A stretch of 64,000 nucleotides of DNA from positions 143,895,041-143,959,040 of the forward strand of contig NC_081406.1 in assembly GCF_030272615.1 (NCBI RefSeq). The letters are read 5' to 3'. The position numbers were made by a program, and so were the translations under genes. Position 1 is the stretch's first letter, and each line of letters starts with the position of its first letter. Below, piece after piece: positions 12,147 to 24,125 of this stretch. Below the pieces are notes generated by a model. The model ran no database searches, was not told the DNA's origin, and saw only the letters and a program-made list of their open reading frames with translations. The stretch is from Cryptomeria japonica. Its lineage: Eukaryota; Streptophyta; Pinopsida; Cupressales; Cupressaceae.

Positions 12147-12991
12147 CTAGTCTGAATCTACTTTGAGAATCGTAGCATCCTTTGTGTAATTCTTTGAACA
12201 ATAAATCAGACCTCTAATAGGACAGCCTTCATAAAGAATGTAAGGTTGATGTGTAGGGCCATTTTTATCCAAGTTCAAACTTGGATCCTTTGAATGTTTG
12301 CTCTCAAGGAATGCATCATCAAATTCATTTTCAAAACAAAAAGATACCAATATGCGATGACTGCTAAATTCTTTAGGCATGGCTTGTCTTTGCAGATTCC
12401 ATCACCAAATTTGAATGCCTCAAAATTTGGTTGCATGTGGAATATTTCATCATTGGTGAATTATTCATTGCCCCTAACTTGTTTTCCGACATTTTCATAC
12501 TTTCCCAAACAATCAGCATGTAGGAATTGGAATGATTCATAATCAGTTTGCATATTAGCACAAGAGATATCTCTTGGTTGTTCTTAATTTCACATTTCTT
12601 CTTCATGTTGATTTCTCTTGCTTGCCTAATTAAAATAGTTTGTTGGAATTGCATCAAAAATATCAAATGTGAAAGATTCAAAATCTAAAGAAAAAGAATT
12701 TTCTAACAAGTTTTTGTTCAATTCTTGATCATGCATGTTGTCAAAATTTTGTTCTATAGTATTTGAAGCTAAACAAGTCACCAATTCCTCTGGTTGTGTA
12801 ACACAGTCATCTACACCTCTAGAGGAATCACTTTCATCAATATAAAAATAATAAACTCTTGCAGCATCAAAAGTGCCAGCTTCAGTTACAAGAGACACCT
12901 GAAAATCTTTTTCATTAAACACCATTACGTTTTGCCAAGAAGAAATAGGTGTCTCTGACTTTGCTCCTTTGGTAACCAAATTCTTTTGCAA
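12147..12991 (-). pseudogene. Region downstream of gag in element 2, acidic, unrecognised
   Basis: Minus-strand frames at 12991-12626, 12681-12373 and 12380-12147 give Asp/Glu/Asn-rich sequence (DESDSSRGVDDCVTQPEELV, LLENSFSLDFESFTFD) in shifting frames. It is probably one former reading frame that followed gag. No domain was recognised and no catalytic motif of pol is present. Confidence 0.4.
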
Positions 12992-13057
12992 AGGCTCCTT
13001 TTTTAAATAAAAGTTCTAATTATGAAAAAGCAATTCAGATTCTGAGACTTTTATTGT

Positions 13058-13717
13058 TCATTTATTTATGCATTCCATTCTAGTTATAATCATGTCGTCT
13101 TCTATTTCAGTAGCTTCTTTATGTGCATCTTCTAGATTTTGCACCTTCTTATGCTTTAACAAAAATTTAATTTCAGGAGGTAATGTAGCAATGAACACAC
13201 AGAACCGATTATTTTCAGTCAGTTGATACTCTTGAGGAATCTTTTCAAAACACTGATTAAATCTTTCAACAAAATTTCTAATAGGTTCATCCTCTTTCTT
13301 TTGTATTTGAAAGAATTTAAGCAATAGTTCATATGCATCAACCATAGGTTTAAATCTTTCAAGAAACTTTACCTTTAAATCATCCCAGTCGGTAATACAT
13401 CCATATTCCAAATTTTGAAACCATTTTGCAACGTTTTCAATGAGGCTTTCAAAGAACAATCACACGAATACGTCTTCTTCTTGAACTCCAAGAATCCCAC
13501 AGGAAACCATGAATGTTTTGATATGATCATCAAGATCTTGTGTCTTATCTCTAGCAAACTTTGGAAAATGTTTTCTTGATCTTTCAGGCAAAGCTAAGTA
13601 TTGAGGCAAAGCCAAGGGTCCAATCTGAGCTCTCCATGGCTGAGTTGCAACCAAAGCCATAACATACACTGAAGTTCTTCTACCAATAGATTTATAAATA
13701 AAATACAGAGTCGCCAA
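13058..13717 (-). pseudogene. gag capsid-like protein of element 2
   Basis: The minus strand from ATG 13717 to 13058 is one frame of about 220 codons with a single stop (TGA after EEDVFV, 13457). It reads as a Retrotrans_gag (PF03732-type) core. ALPERSRKHFPKF and LDDHIKTFM are followed by the hallmark W..L...F segment (NVAKWFQNLEYGCITDWDDL), and then RFNQCFEKIPQEYQLTEN and a PPEIKFLL tail. The protein packs element RNA. The stop is a one-base change of an Arg codon (CGA to TGA). Frame 13557-13375 on the same strand is a shadow. Confidence 0.75.
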
Positions 13718-13771
13718 GATCCATCCTTAGGGAGGCACCTTCAAATTTCTAGGAGAACAAAGCACCAACCT

Positions 13772-13798
13772 TTCGTTTCCCCGGTAAGAGTCGCCAAA
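13772..13798 (-). promoter_or_regulatory. Primer-binding region of element 2
   Basis: After the LTR the minus strand reads TTTGGCGACTCTTACCGGGG. This is the layout found after the 5' LTR of many plant Ty3 elements (TGGCG... followed by CCGGGGA). The tRNA was not identified. Confidence 0.5.
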
Positions 13799-14705
13799 TG
13801 GTTAACAGATTTGTCACTTCTATTTTATACTCTTTTGCCCATGTCAATAACAATTTGACTAACAATTGAGTCGCTTGCAATGGTATTTGCAAGTGCTCTT
13901 TTCTTATTTTACAAGGTGCAGCTACCTTCAAATGATATGCAATAAATGAAAACACGGGGTATGCTTTTCACCGGAAAGCAAAAAAAGCAAACTAGCACCT
14001 ACCCATAACCATGAAAGTAGATGCAAAAGATTGTTTTTAGAATGAAGTGAACATAGAAAAACAACACAAAGTTTACTTATCCCACACTCACAAATGATAT
14101 AAATCATCTTAAAATGTTTTAAATTATCATATATAAACTATAGAGAAATTAAGTTTCTCCTGTAACTGCTTTTAAGTAAATTCAGTACGGGTTAACCAGG
14201 CATCCTGGGGCCATGAAAGTTTGTGAGTAGTTATGATAATTAAAATAAAACATGGGTTTTTAACCATTTTTTAACAGCTCACAAAATTGAAGTACTTTAT
14301 TTGTAAATTGGTCTTGCCAACTATATCACTCCATAGAAAAAATATTAAAATAACATATCATATGAGCTTGTGTGGCCATAAAATTAAAACTAGGGGCATT
14401 TGAGACCAAAACATTAGGTGGGTTGCCTTTAGATTTAAGAAATTTACAACTTTTTTCAAATGCATTTTTAGGGCTTGGTAATCAGTGATGTTGGGAAATC
14501 AAAAAAATTTTAAAGTTTGAATGTTGGTCATTTTCATAATTTTAGAACCATTGTCGGCAAGTTGGCCATTTTCATAACTTTAGAACCATTGTTGGCAAGT
14601 AAGAAATTTTTGGAACTTTAGAACTTAAAAACTTGAAAAAGGTCGGCCAACTATGAACTAGGACTTTAAAGTTTAAATTTGACCAAGTTCAAAAATAGAC
14701 TAACA
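13799..14705 (-). repeat. 5' LTR of element 2, internally deleted
   Basis: 907 bp against 1,344 bp for the 3' LTR. The missing block is flanked in the longer copy by the short direct repeat aatgat, which suggests a slippage or recombination deletion after insertion. Confidence 0.75.
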
Positions 14706-14710
14706 TTATT

Positions 14711-14783
14711 CATTTTCTCCTCTTAATTAACTTATGGGAATTAAATAAGCTAAGGCACTTTTTCCTAAGAAGGGAACATTACA
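14711..14783 (-). repeat. LTR start of element G, with its polypurine tract
   Basis: The minus strand reads GAGTGGGAGGTGT (14784-14796, purine-rich) and then TGTAATGTTCCC at 14783, the same LTR start style as elements H, I and J. The LTR is interrupted by element 2 after 14711 and resumes at 10268. Confidence 0.6.
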
Positions 14784-14796
14784 ACACCTCCCACTC

Positions 14797-16319
14797 AATG
14801 GAAAATACCCTTGGATGTTGGTTTCCACCAATAATTTTTCCATATGATAAAACTATGTCTTCAAATATAAGTTTGATGCAATATCCGCCTTATATCGCCA
14901 CTCACAATATCAAAATACCTAAACTTACAAAATGCCTCCCATGCCTTTAACTAACTAGCTTCAAGCAACTGGGTAGAGTTATAGAAGATGATTTAGAAAA
15001 ATGAAAAAAGAGGAAATGATGTTGTATCCAAGTAGCAGTGAATACACACTAAATTTCAAAATAATCATGACAAGCTCCTTGCATCCTTTGTGTACCTTTT
15101 TAACTTATTAATGCATAACTTATCCTTTTGCCTATGAAAACTAAAGGTTTTTTCAATTCTAAATCCTACAGCCTTCATAAACTTTAAATAATATGAAAAA
15201 CACATATACTTGAAAAAATTCATACATGTTCAACCACCAAGTTACACTATTTAGTTATTTCAATTGCTTGAAAGCCATAGAGATGTAATTATTGTATGTG
15301 ACGGTTACCATGAACTTCACACTATATTAAATACAATTACTTCACACTATCAATCTATACATTCAATTTGAATCCTCCCATAGTAAACACGAACTTCAAT
15401 GAGTAAGAATCTAACTTGCTCTGTGTTGCTTGGATATACAAGAATCTGTGGCAATATTATTGTCTATGCTCAACAAACTTAATCTTTCTAGATCTCTCTT
15501 TGAAGGTTGTGGAGTCTATTAATGTTGATGCAGGTTAGATGACTGCAAAACAAACCTGACATAGACATGACAATCCAAGTCTGCAATAATAGATGCCGAC
15601 ACTTCCAACAATGGCATTGACAATACAAAACAAAATCAAGCAATGCTTTGTTAATACCACAACGTTTGATCAAGGCAAGCTAATGCCTACAAAAAAAATG
15701 CCTTTTACTCAAAACATTTTTGGTAACACCAATGATATCTAAAATTGAAATGCAAATATGAATGTATACATTTTTTTCTAGTTATGGGTATGAAAAACTA
15801 TGAACAAAATGAAGTGAAAAAAGTGATACGGTAAACAAGATGGAAAGAGAAGTGAAGTGCATATGGATTATGAATGTCACATATTTGCAACTAGGCTGCA
15901 CTGCACAACTATTAACAAAATGCAAGAATGGTGGACAAGCAAAACAATGGTTGTTGCACATGGTTTGCACTACATAATCATTGTGTTAACCACTTAGATG
16001 CAAACACAATCGAATGGAAGGCAAACAAAGAGTTCTAACAAGAAAAATTCTCTAATATCAATGTGGGAATTACTCAATATTGAAGAAGAGCCAAAGGATC
16101 AAACACATTAATCAGTTAATCAACCTCAAACTTATACAATAATATGAGTTACATATATGTAGGACCTTTATAACTACTCACTCACTTACAACCTACTAAC
16201 CTCTTCTAATGTGATTATTATTCACATACTCATAATAATTAATTAATTATTTGTATTATTCTCTCCACATATTAATTACATACATGCTAATTAACAAATA
16301 ATAGTGTGGAGTACACACT
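14797..16319. other. No recognised gene; presumed body of element G
   Basis: By position this should be the 3' end of the minus-strand interior of G, but no frame longer than about 60 codons and no domain could be recognised. It is AT-rich and decayed. Confidence 0.35.
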
Positions 16320-16320
16320 A

Positions 16321-16336
16321 ACACTCACATGTGAGG
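16321..16336. repeat. LINE target-site duplication, left copy
   Basis: acactcacatgtgagg, repeated exactly at 20086-20101. A 16-bp duplication is typical of target-primed LINE insertion. Confidence 0.95.
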
Positions 16337-16344
16337 CCGAGCCC

Positions 16345-18290
16345 AGATGGATACACAATGGAATTTTGTCAAAAATGTTGGGGATTCATGGGGAATGACA
16401 TTCTCTGAATTGTGGAAGATTTCAGAAAATGGGGGAAGTTTGTCAAGGAGATCAATCACACCAATATAGCTTTGATCCCTAAAAAGACTTCAGGCCTATA
16501 TCTCTATGTAATTCCCTTTACAAAATCATCTCCAAGGCAATGGTCAACAGGCTCAAACCTATTTTGAAGAAAATAATTTCGCCGGAGCAGCATGGATTCA
16601 CCCCGGGGTGCGAAATTATGGACAACATTATTATGGCAGCTGAAACTATCCATTCAATGCATTCATCCAAATTCCAAGGTATGATCGTTAAACTAGATGT
16701 ATCCAAGGCTTACAATCGAGTAGCGTGGAGTTTCTTAATGGAGGTTCTTAGGAAATTCGGCTTTGATAAAAAATGGTTGAGATGCATAATTCACTATATT
16801 TCATCTGTAAATTTCTCAATAATTGTTAATGGCTCCGCATGTGGATTCTTCCAAGCTACTAATGGGCTACGACAAGGAGATCCTTTGTCGCCCTTCCGGT
16901 TTGTTCTTATGGCATAAGTGCTTGGTAGGCAGATTAAAAGAAAGGTCGGGCAAGGTCTTTGGAAAGGTTTCTCCATTCACAAAAGACTGAATCCAGTATC
17001 CCATTTGCAATTTGCAAACGACACTATTCTCTTCGGTGCAACATCAAAAAGAGAAGCTCATGTCATCCGGAGTGTACTAGAAGAGTATGAAAAGGATTTG
17101 GGGCAGAGTATGAATAAGCAAAAGTCAAGGATTTATTTCCTTAACACTAACAAGAGAACTCTAGAAAAGATAGAAAGATTGTTGCAATTCGGCCAAGGTA
17201 GCTTTCAAATTCAATACCTCGGGGTCCCTCTGTTTGCAAGCAAATTGGACAACAGACTTTGGGAAGAAGTAGTCAACAAATGCAAAGTCAAAACAGCCTT
17301 ATGGAGCAACAAGTGGCTTTCGCAGGCAGGGTAGATCCAGATGATTAAATCGGTTTTATCTGCTATTCCAATTTATTACATGTCATGTTACAGGGCTCCA
17401 AATAAGGCTTTGACAACAATGGATGGTTTGTTAAAAAGATTTATTTGGGAAGGATCGTAGGAGGAAAGAAAGATTTCGTTGATCAACTAGGAAACTGCTT
17501 GCATGCTCAAGGTGGAAGGCGGGGCTAGCCTTAGGAAGATGAATTTGCAGAATTTGGCATTGGGAGCGAAACTGGCGTGGAAGATGTACAATTGTCCAAA
17601 AAAAGGCTGGTGCAAGGTAATGTCTTATAAATACTTGGATTCGAATGAGCCAGAAAGAATATTCCCCATGGCTAATTCGATTGGAGGTTCACCAATTTGG
17701 AAGTTCATTTGGGAGAGCAGGAGGATCATAACAGATCACCTGACATGGAAAATAGGTGATGGTCGCAAGGCTAAGTTCTAGAGGGACTCATGGAACAAAG
17801 ACAAAGCGTTAGTTGATGAGATTGATGACCAAGACTCGATAAATGGAATGGAAGTAACTATGGGCGCTATGGTGGTAGATTATGTTCAAGAAGATTGCAG
17901 CCTGAATTCTCCAATAAGTTGGAAAACGATCGATGATATGGAGAATGCAAATAGTGTAAAGGTGGCCAATATCCTCAAAAGGAGAATTATCTACATGATA
18001 GCTGAAACAGATACCCTTATTTGGAATGTTGCTAAATCAAGGAATTATAAGGTTAGTTTGGGTTATGAATTACAAAGAAAGAGGCAGAAAGATGGTAATT
18101 GGCCTACCGCCTTATGTTGGAACAAATGGGTGTTACCCAAAGCAGGGGCATTTCTTTGGATCACCTTGCATGGAAGAATCCTTACAAGTGACAGACTGAA
18201 ATTAATAGGTATAGAGGGGCCTAATAGATGTTGCCTTTGCAAAAATGAGGAAGAATCGGCAGATCATTTATTGTACAATTGATCTTTTTC
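16345..18290 (+). pseudogene. LINE ORF2: reverse transcriptase and zf-RVT
   Basis: In order: PDGYTMEF, the palm start SPEQHGFTPGCEIMDNI, the first catalytic Asp in VKLDVSKAYNRVAW, NGLRQGDPLSPF, then the second catalytic box as FANDTILF (17011-17034), where the family has F/YADD. The first Asp of the pair is Asn here. The thumb region with YLGVPLF follows, and the zf-RVT with CWNKWVLPKAGAFLW and RCCLCKNEEESADHLL at about 18110-18275. Stops at 16915, 17332, 17458, 17779 and 18280 break the frame. The enzyme would copy LINE RNA at a nicked target, but this copy cannot be active. Confidence 0.9.
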
Positions 18291-18689
18291 TAGGAAGTGT
18301 TGGGATTGGCTGCAGCTGCAACTCCAAAACTATATGGTTTATAACTGTTCTTTCAAAGATTTCATCTTTGCTTGGCCAACGGGGGGCAAGCATTCAAAAT
18401 GGGGAAGCTTGTGGATCTCTAGCCCATCATTGGTGGTCTAGCACGTGCGGAAGGAGAGAAATAGAAGGATTTTCAGGGAGGAAGAGTTGCAGGTCAATAT
18501 TTTGATCAATAAAATTCAAGTGGCTATAGAAGAAACAATCAATGGTAAGATCTTCGGCAGCAAATTTAAATACTATTCTAAGTGGGATATGGAGATGGAG
18601 CAAGTATGGAAGCTTAAACAAAGCATTAGCCACACCCAAGGAGTCAAATCAATAGAGCGAAGAAAGGTTGAGTGGAAGCCTCCCCCTAT

Positions 18690-19165
18690 CGGATGGAAAA
18701 AATGAACTTTGATGGAGCTAGCAAGGGAAACTCGGGATTATCTGGCTTTGGAGCGGTCATCAGAGATGAGGAGGGAAACTTAGTTGGGGAAATATGTGGC
18801 CAAGCGGGATTTGTCTCCAATAATATTGCAGAAATCACCACTTTAGAGGAAGGACTTAAATGGGTGACTGCTAATGGTATCACGAAGGTGGTGATTGAAG
18901 GGGACTCAAAAGTCATTCTAAGCGGGATCGTCAATCAACGTTTCATGAATTAGTGGTTAAACGCTTGGCTCCCAAGAATTTATGGACATTTACAAAAATT
19001 CACGGACTACCACATTCAACATACCTTCCACAAAGGTAATCGAGTAGCGGACGTCCTTGCTAATCACAGGTTAGCTAAGACTCTGCTAGCAGTCTTGTCG
19101 CCTGCGCGTTCAGGAAACAGAGATCTTCAGCAAAGATTGTTCGAGGACAATGCTCATATTCCAAG
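18690..19165 (+). pseudogene. LINE RNase H domain (RVT_3 type)
   Basis: MNFDGASKGNSGLSGFGAVI supplies the first catalytic Asp. Glu in NNIAEITTLEEGL and Asp in VVIEGDSKVIL follow, and then FHKGNRVADVLAN with the last acidic residue. The segment is a typical plant RNase H fused to LINE ORF2. A stop at 18951-18953 splits it. Upstream (18445-18700) is the linker with RKERNRRIFREEE, which is characteristic of plant LINEs. Confidence 0.85.
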
Positions 19166-19399
19166 GTCAGGAATAGGATAAAATTTATGCCTTTTTTGTT
19201 CTTAGGATGAGAGGGATACGCTCTTATCTGTTTTGTTCACGCGGGGTGACAGAAGAAGCTTCAGCATTCACATTCTGGTTTTGAAATCTCGTGAGAGGAA
19301 GAAGAAGGTAGTGGAAAGGGACTGGAGGGTTCTAGAAGTTCTAGAGCTTTTTATAGCAAAGAGAAGCCAAAGCGGAGTGCGATGTTCTAAATAAGCAAG

Positions 19400-19894
19400 A
19401 TGGTGCATAGGTTCGGTCTAAGTTGCCTCTGTCGTGAGGAGACCCTGGAAGCCCAATGTGAACACCTATTTCACATAGACATCGAAGGCCAAAAAGCCAT
19501 TCAGGGATTGCTCGATGACGCATTCAGTGAGGAGAGGCACTGGTGCAACGGCTATATTTACGAGATTATCTTGTGCCTATTGGTTGATGTTCTATCGTCG
19601 AAGGAAGCTTGTGTGGAGAAACTGGAGGGTTTCGTGAGGGAAGAAGATGTGGAAGCCGTGGGGGGAGCGGTGTTGGAGGTGGAGGAGGAATGGGCCAGCA
19701 TACTTGGCCCTTATTTCAACCCCGCGACCATTCTTTCTGATGCGGAGTGTCCCGACCCAGAGGATGAAATCCAGCTTGCTGTTGAAGCTCTCAAAATGAG
19801 GAAGGTCAAATTTATGGCTGAAGCGTGGGAGGTTTTCAGAGTTGGAGTTGGGAATGAAGATGTGGGTCCGTTTAGAAGGATGATGCTGAAATAA
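19400..19894 (+). CDS. Extra intact ORF in the LINE after RNase H, function unknown
   Basis: An uninterrupted 164-codon frame from ATG 19400 to TAA 19892-19894 encodes an acidic protein with Glu-rich stretches (REEDVEAVGGAVLEVEEEWA) and an N-terminal Cys cluster (LSCLCREETLEAQCEHLF). The GC content and codon use look richer than in the surroundings. Just upstream (19250-19390) another frame reads LKSRERKKKVVERDWRVLE before a stop, so the ORF may once have been longer. It sits between RNase H and the poly(A) tail, where plant LINEs normally have only a 3' UTR. It is the longest unbroken frame of this LINE. No known domain was recognised. It could be a captured host exon or a chance frame. Given the decay of ORF2, its integrity is notable. 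Confidence 0.45.
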   Translation: MVHRFGLSCLCREETLEAQCEHLFHIDIEGQKAIQGLLDDAFSEERHWCNGYIYEIILCLLVDVLSSKEACVEKLEGFVREEDVEAVGGAVLEVEEEWASILGPYFNPATILSDAECPDPEDEIQLAVEALKMRKVKFMAEAWEVFRVGVGNEDVGPFRRMMLK

Positions 19895-20085
19895 GACGGA
19901 TGGTTGTCGGAAGGGAGTATTGACAAGGTGGTGATCATAGGCATGTGTGTGGCCACCATTTTAAGGCTTATGTAATTGGTTTTTTAGTTTGTTTTGGTTT
20001 GAACAGTCAACTACTACATGTAAGATTTTTTCTGATAAATATAGGGCGCTATCCCCACCTTGATAGCACTTGATGATAAAAAAAA

Positions 20086-20101
20086 ACACTCACATGTGAG
20101 G
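20086..20101. repeat. LINE target-site duplication, right copy
   Basis: Exact copy of 16321-16336, directly after the A-tail. Confidence 0.95.
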
Positions 20102-20390
20102 ACTAATTCCTAACAATTTGCAATATGATAAAATCATAATTGACCACTAGCTTCTATATATGCCATACTTATGCCTTGGATGCCACCCAAGACGAAATAG
20201 CTAACCGTATAAGACTTCATTAATTATCATATAACTTTATTAAGAGTTGAGGTAGCCATAACCTGACTACTCATAACCTACATTATAGGATTAAGAGCGT
20301 AGCAATCACTTGGTTGAAGAATGTAGATTAAGGGTCAGTAATTGCTTGAGATTGGTCTAAGACAATAACAAGTTATGGTATTTCTTAGCC
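20102..20390. other. No recognisable feature
   Basis: 289 bp of unassigned sequence between the LINE and element H. It ends in tatac, the target site of H. Confidence 0.4.
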
Positions 20391-20395
20391 TATAC

Positions 20396-21967
20396 TGCAA
20401 TGTCCCCATTTTTGGAGAAGAATTGATTAATTAATTTAATTAGTTAAGTTGTCCAAATAATTATTATTTTTCATGGATAACTTAATTAATTATTTTAATT
20501 AATAATATTAAGTTAATAATTTATAAATTTATCAAATAAATTAAAAAATAAAAGATGACTTTATATTTAAATAATTTAATAAAGTGACTAATTATATATT
20601 ATTTCATAAAGTCACTTCTAGAAGCTTCTGGATATTGGAGTGAAAAAGTATTAAAAGAGATCAAGTTGAGCTTCAAGGCAGCCAAGAGTTGATAATTGAA
20701 TTGATTGGGTTTTGTAGAACCAGGAGTTTTCTGCAGAATAGTGTCTTTGGGAACGAAAACTCCCATAGATAGCATAACTGAGGGAGTCAAAGACCTTCTA
20801 AGGGTTTGTAGTTGAGAATGGGAGACAAATCAGTCTTCCATATTGAGCTTATTGAGTCACCACATTATCATGGTGGTTGGGGTTCATGAAGTCTTCAGAC
20901 TATCTTATTGGAGGTCCTAATTACTACGATTTTCATTAAAGGAGAAAGGTGATTTGATTGAAGATAGTTTGGAGGACAAATTTGGGAAGATGCTGATCAA
21001 AATGTAAGTCTGAGATGAATTGGGGTTCATTAACAAAACCCACGATTTTGCTCTTAGTCCATCATTGAAGCTTCATATTGACGGTTGGAGATCAGCGCTA
21101 GCATCAAGGAGGAAAAGCGATTCTTTTGAAGCAATTTTGGAGGGACGAGGAGAAGTAATCAGTAGCCAATCAATTCTGAAGACAATTTTGTATCAGACCT
21201 CCATTCCTTGCAAATTGGTTCATAACTCCCCATCTTGGCATCAATTTTCACCAAAGAAGGAAGCGCTACATTAGGGGAAATTAGGTGATCATTTTAGGAG
21301 AGAAGGAGAGGAGTTTAGCACTGGAAATCAATAATGATCAGACTCTAATACCAGCAGTAGGGGCGATTTGGAGAAGAGGTCGATTTGATTCATTGAAGGC
21401 TTCAAAATTCATGGTATTGCTTGCTTCTTCAGCAACTAAGGATGGCGATTCATAATCAGGTTCATTAGCTAATATTTCTTGCACGTATCTTTCATATAGT
21501 TGTAATGCCAAGGGCTGCCATGAGTCCTCAGAATCTTCTGAGTACTTAGTGAATAAGAATTGATCATTAGCATTGCATTGTAATGTCCCATTTGAGTATC
21601 AATTTGAAATAAAGAAAGGAAGGGTTGAGGTGGCATCTTGATACTTGATTTTCTAAGGTTGTATGCCAACTGTTCGATTAAATGTCACCTCGTCGTAGGT
21701 GCATGATTTGTGTGTCAAATTTGGTAAAGAACACTATCAATTAATTATATATGCACTCTTGGCAACCATTCTATCATTAGGAGCCATTTGTAGCTATTCA
21801 TTAATGGGAAATATGTGGTTGACAACTCCTACACTAGTCTGAAATTTTTGAGACAACAAACAACATAACACACAAATCTCTTGAAATCGCATAACAAGCA
21901 GTTTGGACAATCAGCATTAGCAAATATTCCTTGCTTTTACAATCAAACCACTAAAAAAGATATTTCA
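20396..21967 (+). repeat. 5' LTR of H
   Basis: 1,572 bp, starting TGCAATGTCCCC and ending AGATATTTCA. It aligns over its full length with the three pieces of the 3' LTR. Confidence 0.92.
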
Positions 21968-21968
21968 A

Positions 21969-21980
21969 TGGTATCAGAGC
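21969..21980 (+). promoter_or_regulatory. Primer binding site of H, tRNA-iMet
   Basis: TGGTATCAGAGC, one base after the LTR. This is the classical plant retrotransposon site. Confidence 0.9.
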
Positions 21981-22059
21981 TATCATCCTACCACCATGTT
22001 GGGGAAGTCTTTTACAATCAGAATTAAGGGAAAGAGACCCCTGTAAAACAATTCAAACT

Positions 22060-23132
22060 ATGGCAAACAAAGACAAGGATGCACGGATTGAAAAAAGGTT
22101 TGACACCATGCTTGATATGATGTCTCGCTTATTGGCAAAGATGGATCAACAAGCAAATAATAACCTCCAACACCATCACGCAGTTGAACATAGTGGAAAC
22201 AATGAAGTGAATAGGAATGTTGATGGGGAAAGGTCAATACACTGAGCTTCTACAACTAGAGGATCAACCTCTAGACCTTTCTTTCCCACTTTTATACGAA
22301 GAAAAGAACAACCACAAGTTGTGGCTACAGTACCGTTTGGTGATGATGCGAGGCAAGCTTACATAGAGTATAATACTCTTCCTTTCAATCTTAGAGAACA
22401 ATGAACTTTTGATCATTTCATGAATCATAGGAGTAGGAGGAATGGTGGACGGTATGATCAACATGCTCTAGTAAGGAAGGATTATCAGCAAGCTCTTGAT
22501 GGAAGTAGGGTATGCAAAAAATTATATGATGAATTTGATAGACATGCTGATTTGAATCAAGAGATCATTAGGACAGCCTTGGGTGATGGTTGCATGGTGA
22601 ATATGTTCCCTAGCACTTCTAATTTTTATGACAGCAGTTATGATACCTTGCATCCGCATGGGTCAACAGCATCTACACATAAGCAAGGATCTATTCTTGA
22701 GTTGTCACATGATAGCACTCAAGAATTGGGTACTAATGACGCATGGAATGATGAGGATTCATGTCACGATGAGTCTGATTTTTCAAATCAGACCTTAGAA
22801 AATAAGTTTGAAGATTTACTTATTGACATGGAGTCCTAGGATCACGAGTTAGATGGACATGCAGATACATTGGAGGTACAAGTAGGTGAATGTACTGTCA
22901 TACCAACAACTTTTACTTTGCCAATTGAGTCATTAGTTGAGATACATAGCAGCAGCACCTTGGATGTTGATGTATGCATGGATGACAACACATATGGTGA
23001 TTTTCATGTGATGGGTGATGCTGATTCAGACTTATTTCACAACGCAAAATTTGAGTCATAGAGCTTGTTTGAGAGTAGTCATCATCAATTGATTGGGCAG
23101 CTTGAGGAGGATGTGGAAGTTGATCCTCTACT
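22060..23132 (+). pseudogene. Unknown ORF of H, first part
   Basis: One plus frame opens at ATG 22060 (MANKDKDARIEKRFDTM) and runs to the insertion point of E with in-frame stops at 22243, 22402, 22837 and 23059. The start is coiled-coil-like (DMMSRLLAKMDQQANNN), and the middle and end are acidic and Ser/Thr/His-rich. No CCHC box, protease or RT motif is seen. It is placed like gag, directly after the primer site. The frame continues in phase beyond E at 26698, so both halves are one former gene of roughly 620 codons. Its role is unknown. A structural role like gag is only a guess from position. Confidence 0.5.
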
Positions 23133-23766
23133 TCTTGTCCTCATTTTTGGATTCTCAAAAATGTGACAACCCCTACAAATTTTTGCCTAAAAAGTGTCAT
23201 TTTTGTCTCCAAGGCATGTTTTACGAGGTACAAAACTCACATTTGATAGTGTCAAATCATTAGGAGTTGTCCTTGCCATCATTATCCAAGTTTTGGTGAG
23301 TTTTGGTCTTCCTTTTCCTAGCTTTCTGTGCAATTTTGGGTTTCAAAACAATCACTGCATGTTGAAGATTTTACTCTATGGCACGCTTCTCGAGGTAAAA
23401 TTTTGCCTAATCCTTGAACTGGCTTAATCCTCAATCCATTCTCGAAATGAGTTTCGAATTTCGTCACATTCTGGATTCATTTGCTATGTCTTTCCTTCAA
23501 TTTCGAGTTTTTTCTCCCTGACTACAAGTGGAGAATTTTCCTTGAACTGCAAGTTTTAATGATTTCCATTGTTTTGGTCTTTGTAGGGAAATTTTTAGTT
23601 TATTACATGTGCACTTTATTGAAAAATAAAAACTTATTATTTGCTTTTTATTTCCCTTTTGTTGTTTTTGTTGTTTTTTGGCTTTTTCAGTTAAAATAGG
23701 GATTTTTTGGTTAAGTTACAAGTAAACTTGTAATTCTTTTCAAAAACCCCTACTTTAATGTATTTT

Positions 23767-23801
23767 ACATGTAATAGGGATTTTAAACCCCTATTACATG
23801 T
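23767..23801. repeat. Inverted repeat in U3 of E
   Basis: ACATGTAATAGGG and CCCCTATTACATGT face each other across 8 bases, giving a 13-bp perfect stem. F has the matching structure at about 30520-30565. Confidence 0.85.
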
Positions 23802-23856
23802 GTGCAAGTAAATTATAACATGTTATAGGGTTTTTATTTCCCCTTTACAAGTGATT

Positions 23857-24125
23857 TTAAACTTGCATCTCTCTCAAAAAATCCTCATTTTGCTTTGAAA
23901 ATGAAAAAGACACAATTTTAAACTTGCACTTTGTCTCCAAAAACCCGATTTTTCTTATAAAGTGCATTTTTGACATTTTAAACTTGCTAGTTGGTTCAAA
24001 AATCCCGATTTTGCCTAACATGTTGAAAAAGTGAAATTTAAAACTTGTTATATCCTCCAAAAAGCCCGATTTTCATTGTTTTATGCATTTCAAACTTGCA
24101 CTTTGTTCCAAAAAACCCGAATTGC
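23857..24125. repeat. Short tandem array in U3 of E
   Basis: About five diverged units of roughly 55 bp, each with 'aaacttgca' followed by 'ccaaaaaacccgatttt'-like sequence. The same array, in reverse, lies in F at about 30190-30475. Confidence 0.75.

Larger units (their letters stand above)
10274..14705 (-). mobile_element. gag-only LTR retrotransposon (element 2, TR-GAG type)
   Basis: 4,432 bp bounded by TGTTAGTC...GACAACA on the minus strand and by the 5-bp duplication TTATT (10269-10273 and 14706-14710). Two homologous LTRs flank a 2.2-kb interior that codes for gag and nothing resembling protease, RT or integrase. Plant elements with LTRs and only gag are known as TR-GAG and depend on enzymes from full-length relatives. 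It is inserted in the LTR of element G. Confidence 0.85.
16337..20085 (+). mobile_element. L1-like LINE, 5'-truncated, with poly(A) tail
   Basis: 3,749 bp between two perfect 16-bp duplications. It begins inside the RT domain (PDGYTMEF, near 16345), as expected for 5' truncation during target-primed reverse transcription. It ends in a short A-tail after tgatgat (20071-20085). The order RT, zf-RVT, RNase H and then a further ORF is read on the plus strand. It lacks ORF1 and the endonuclease because of the truncation, so it was dead on arrival. Confidence 0.95.
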
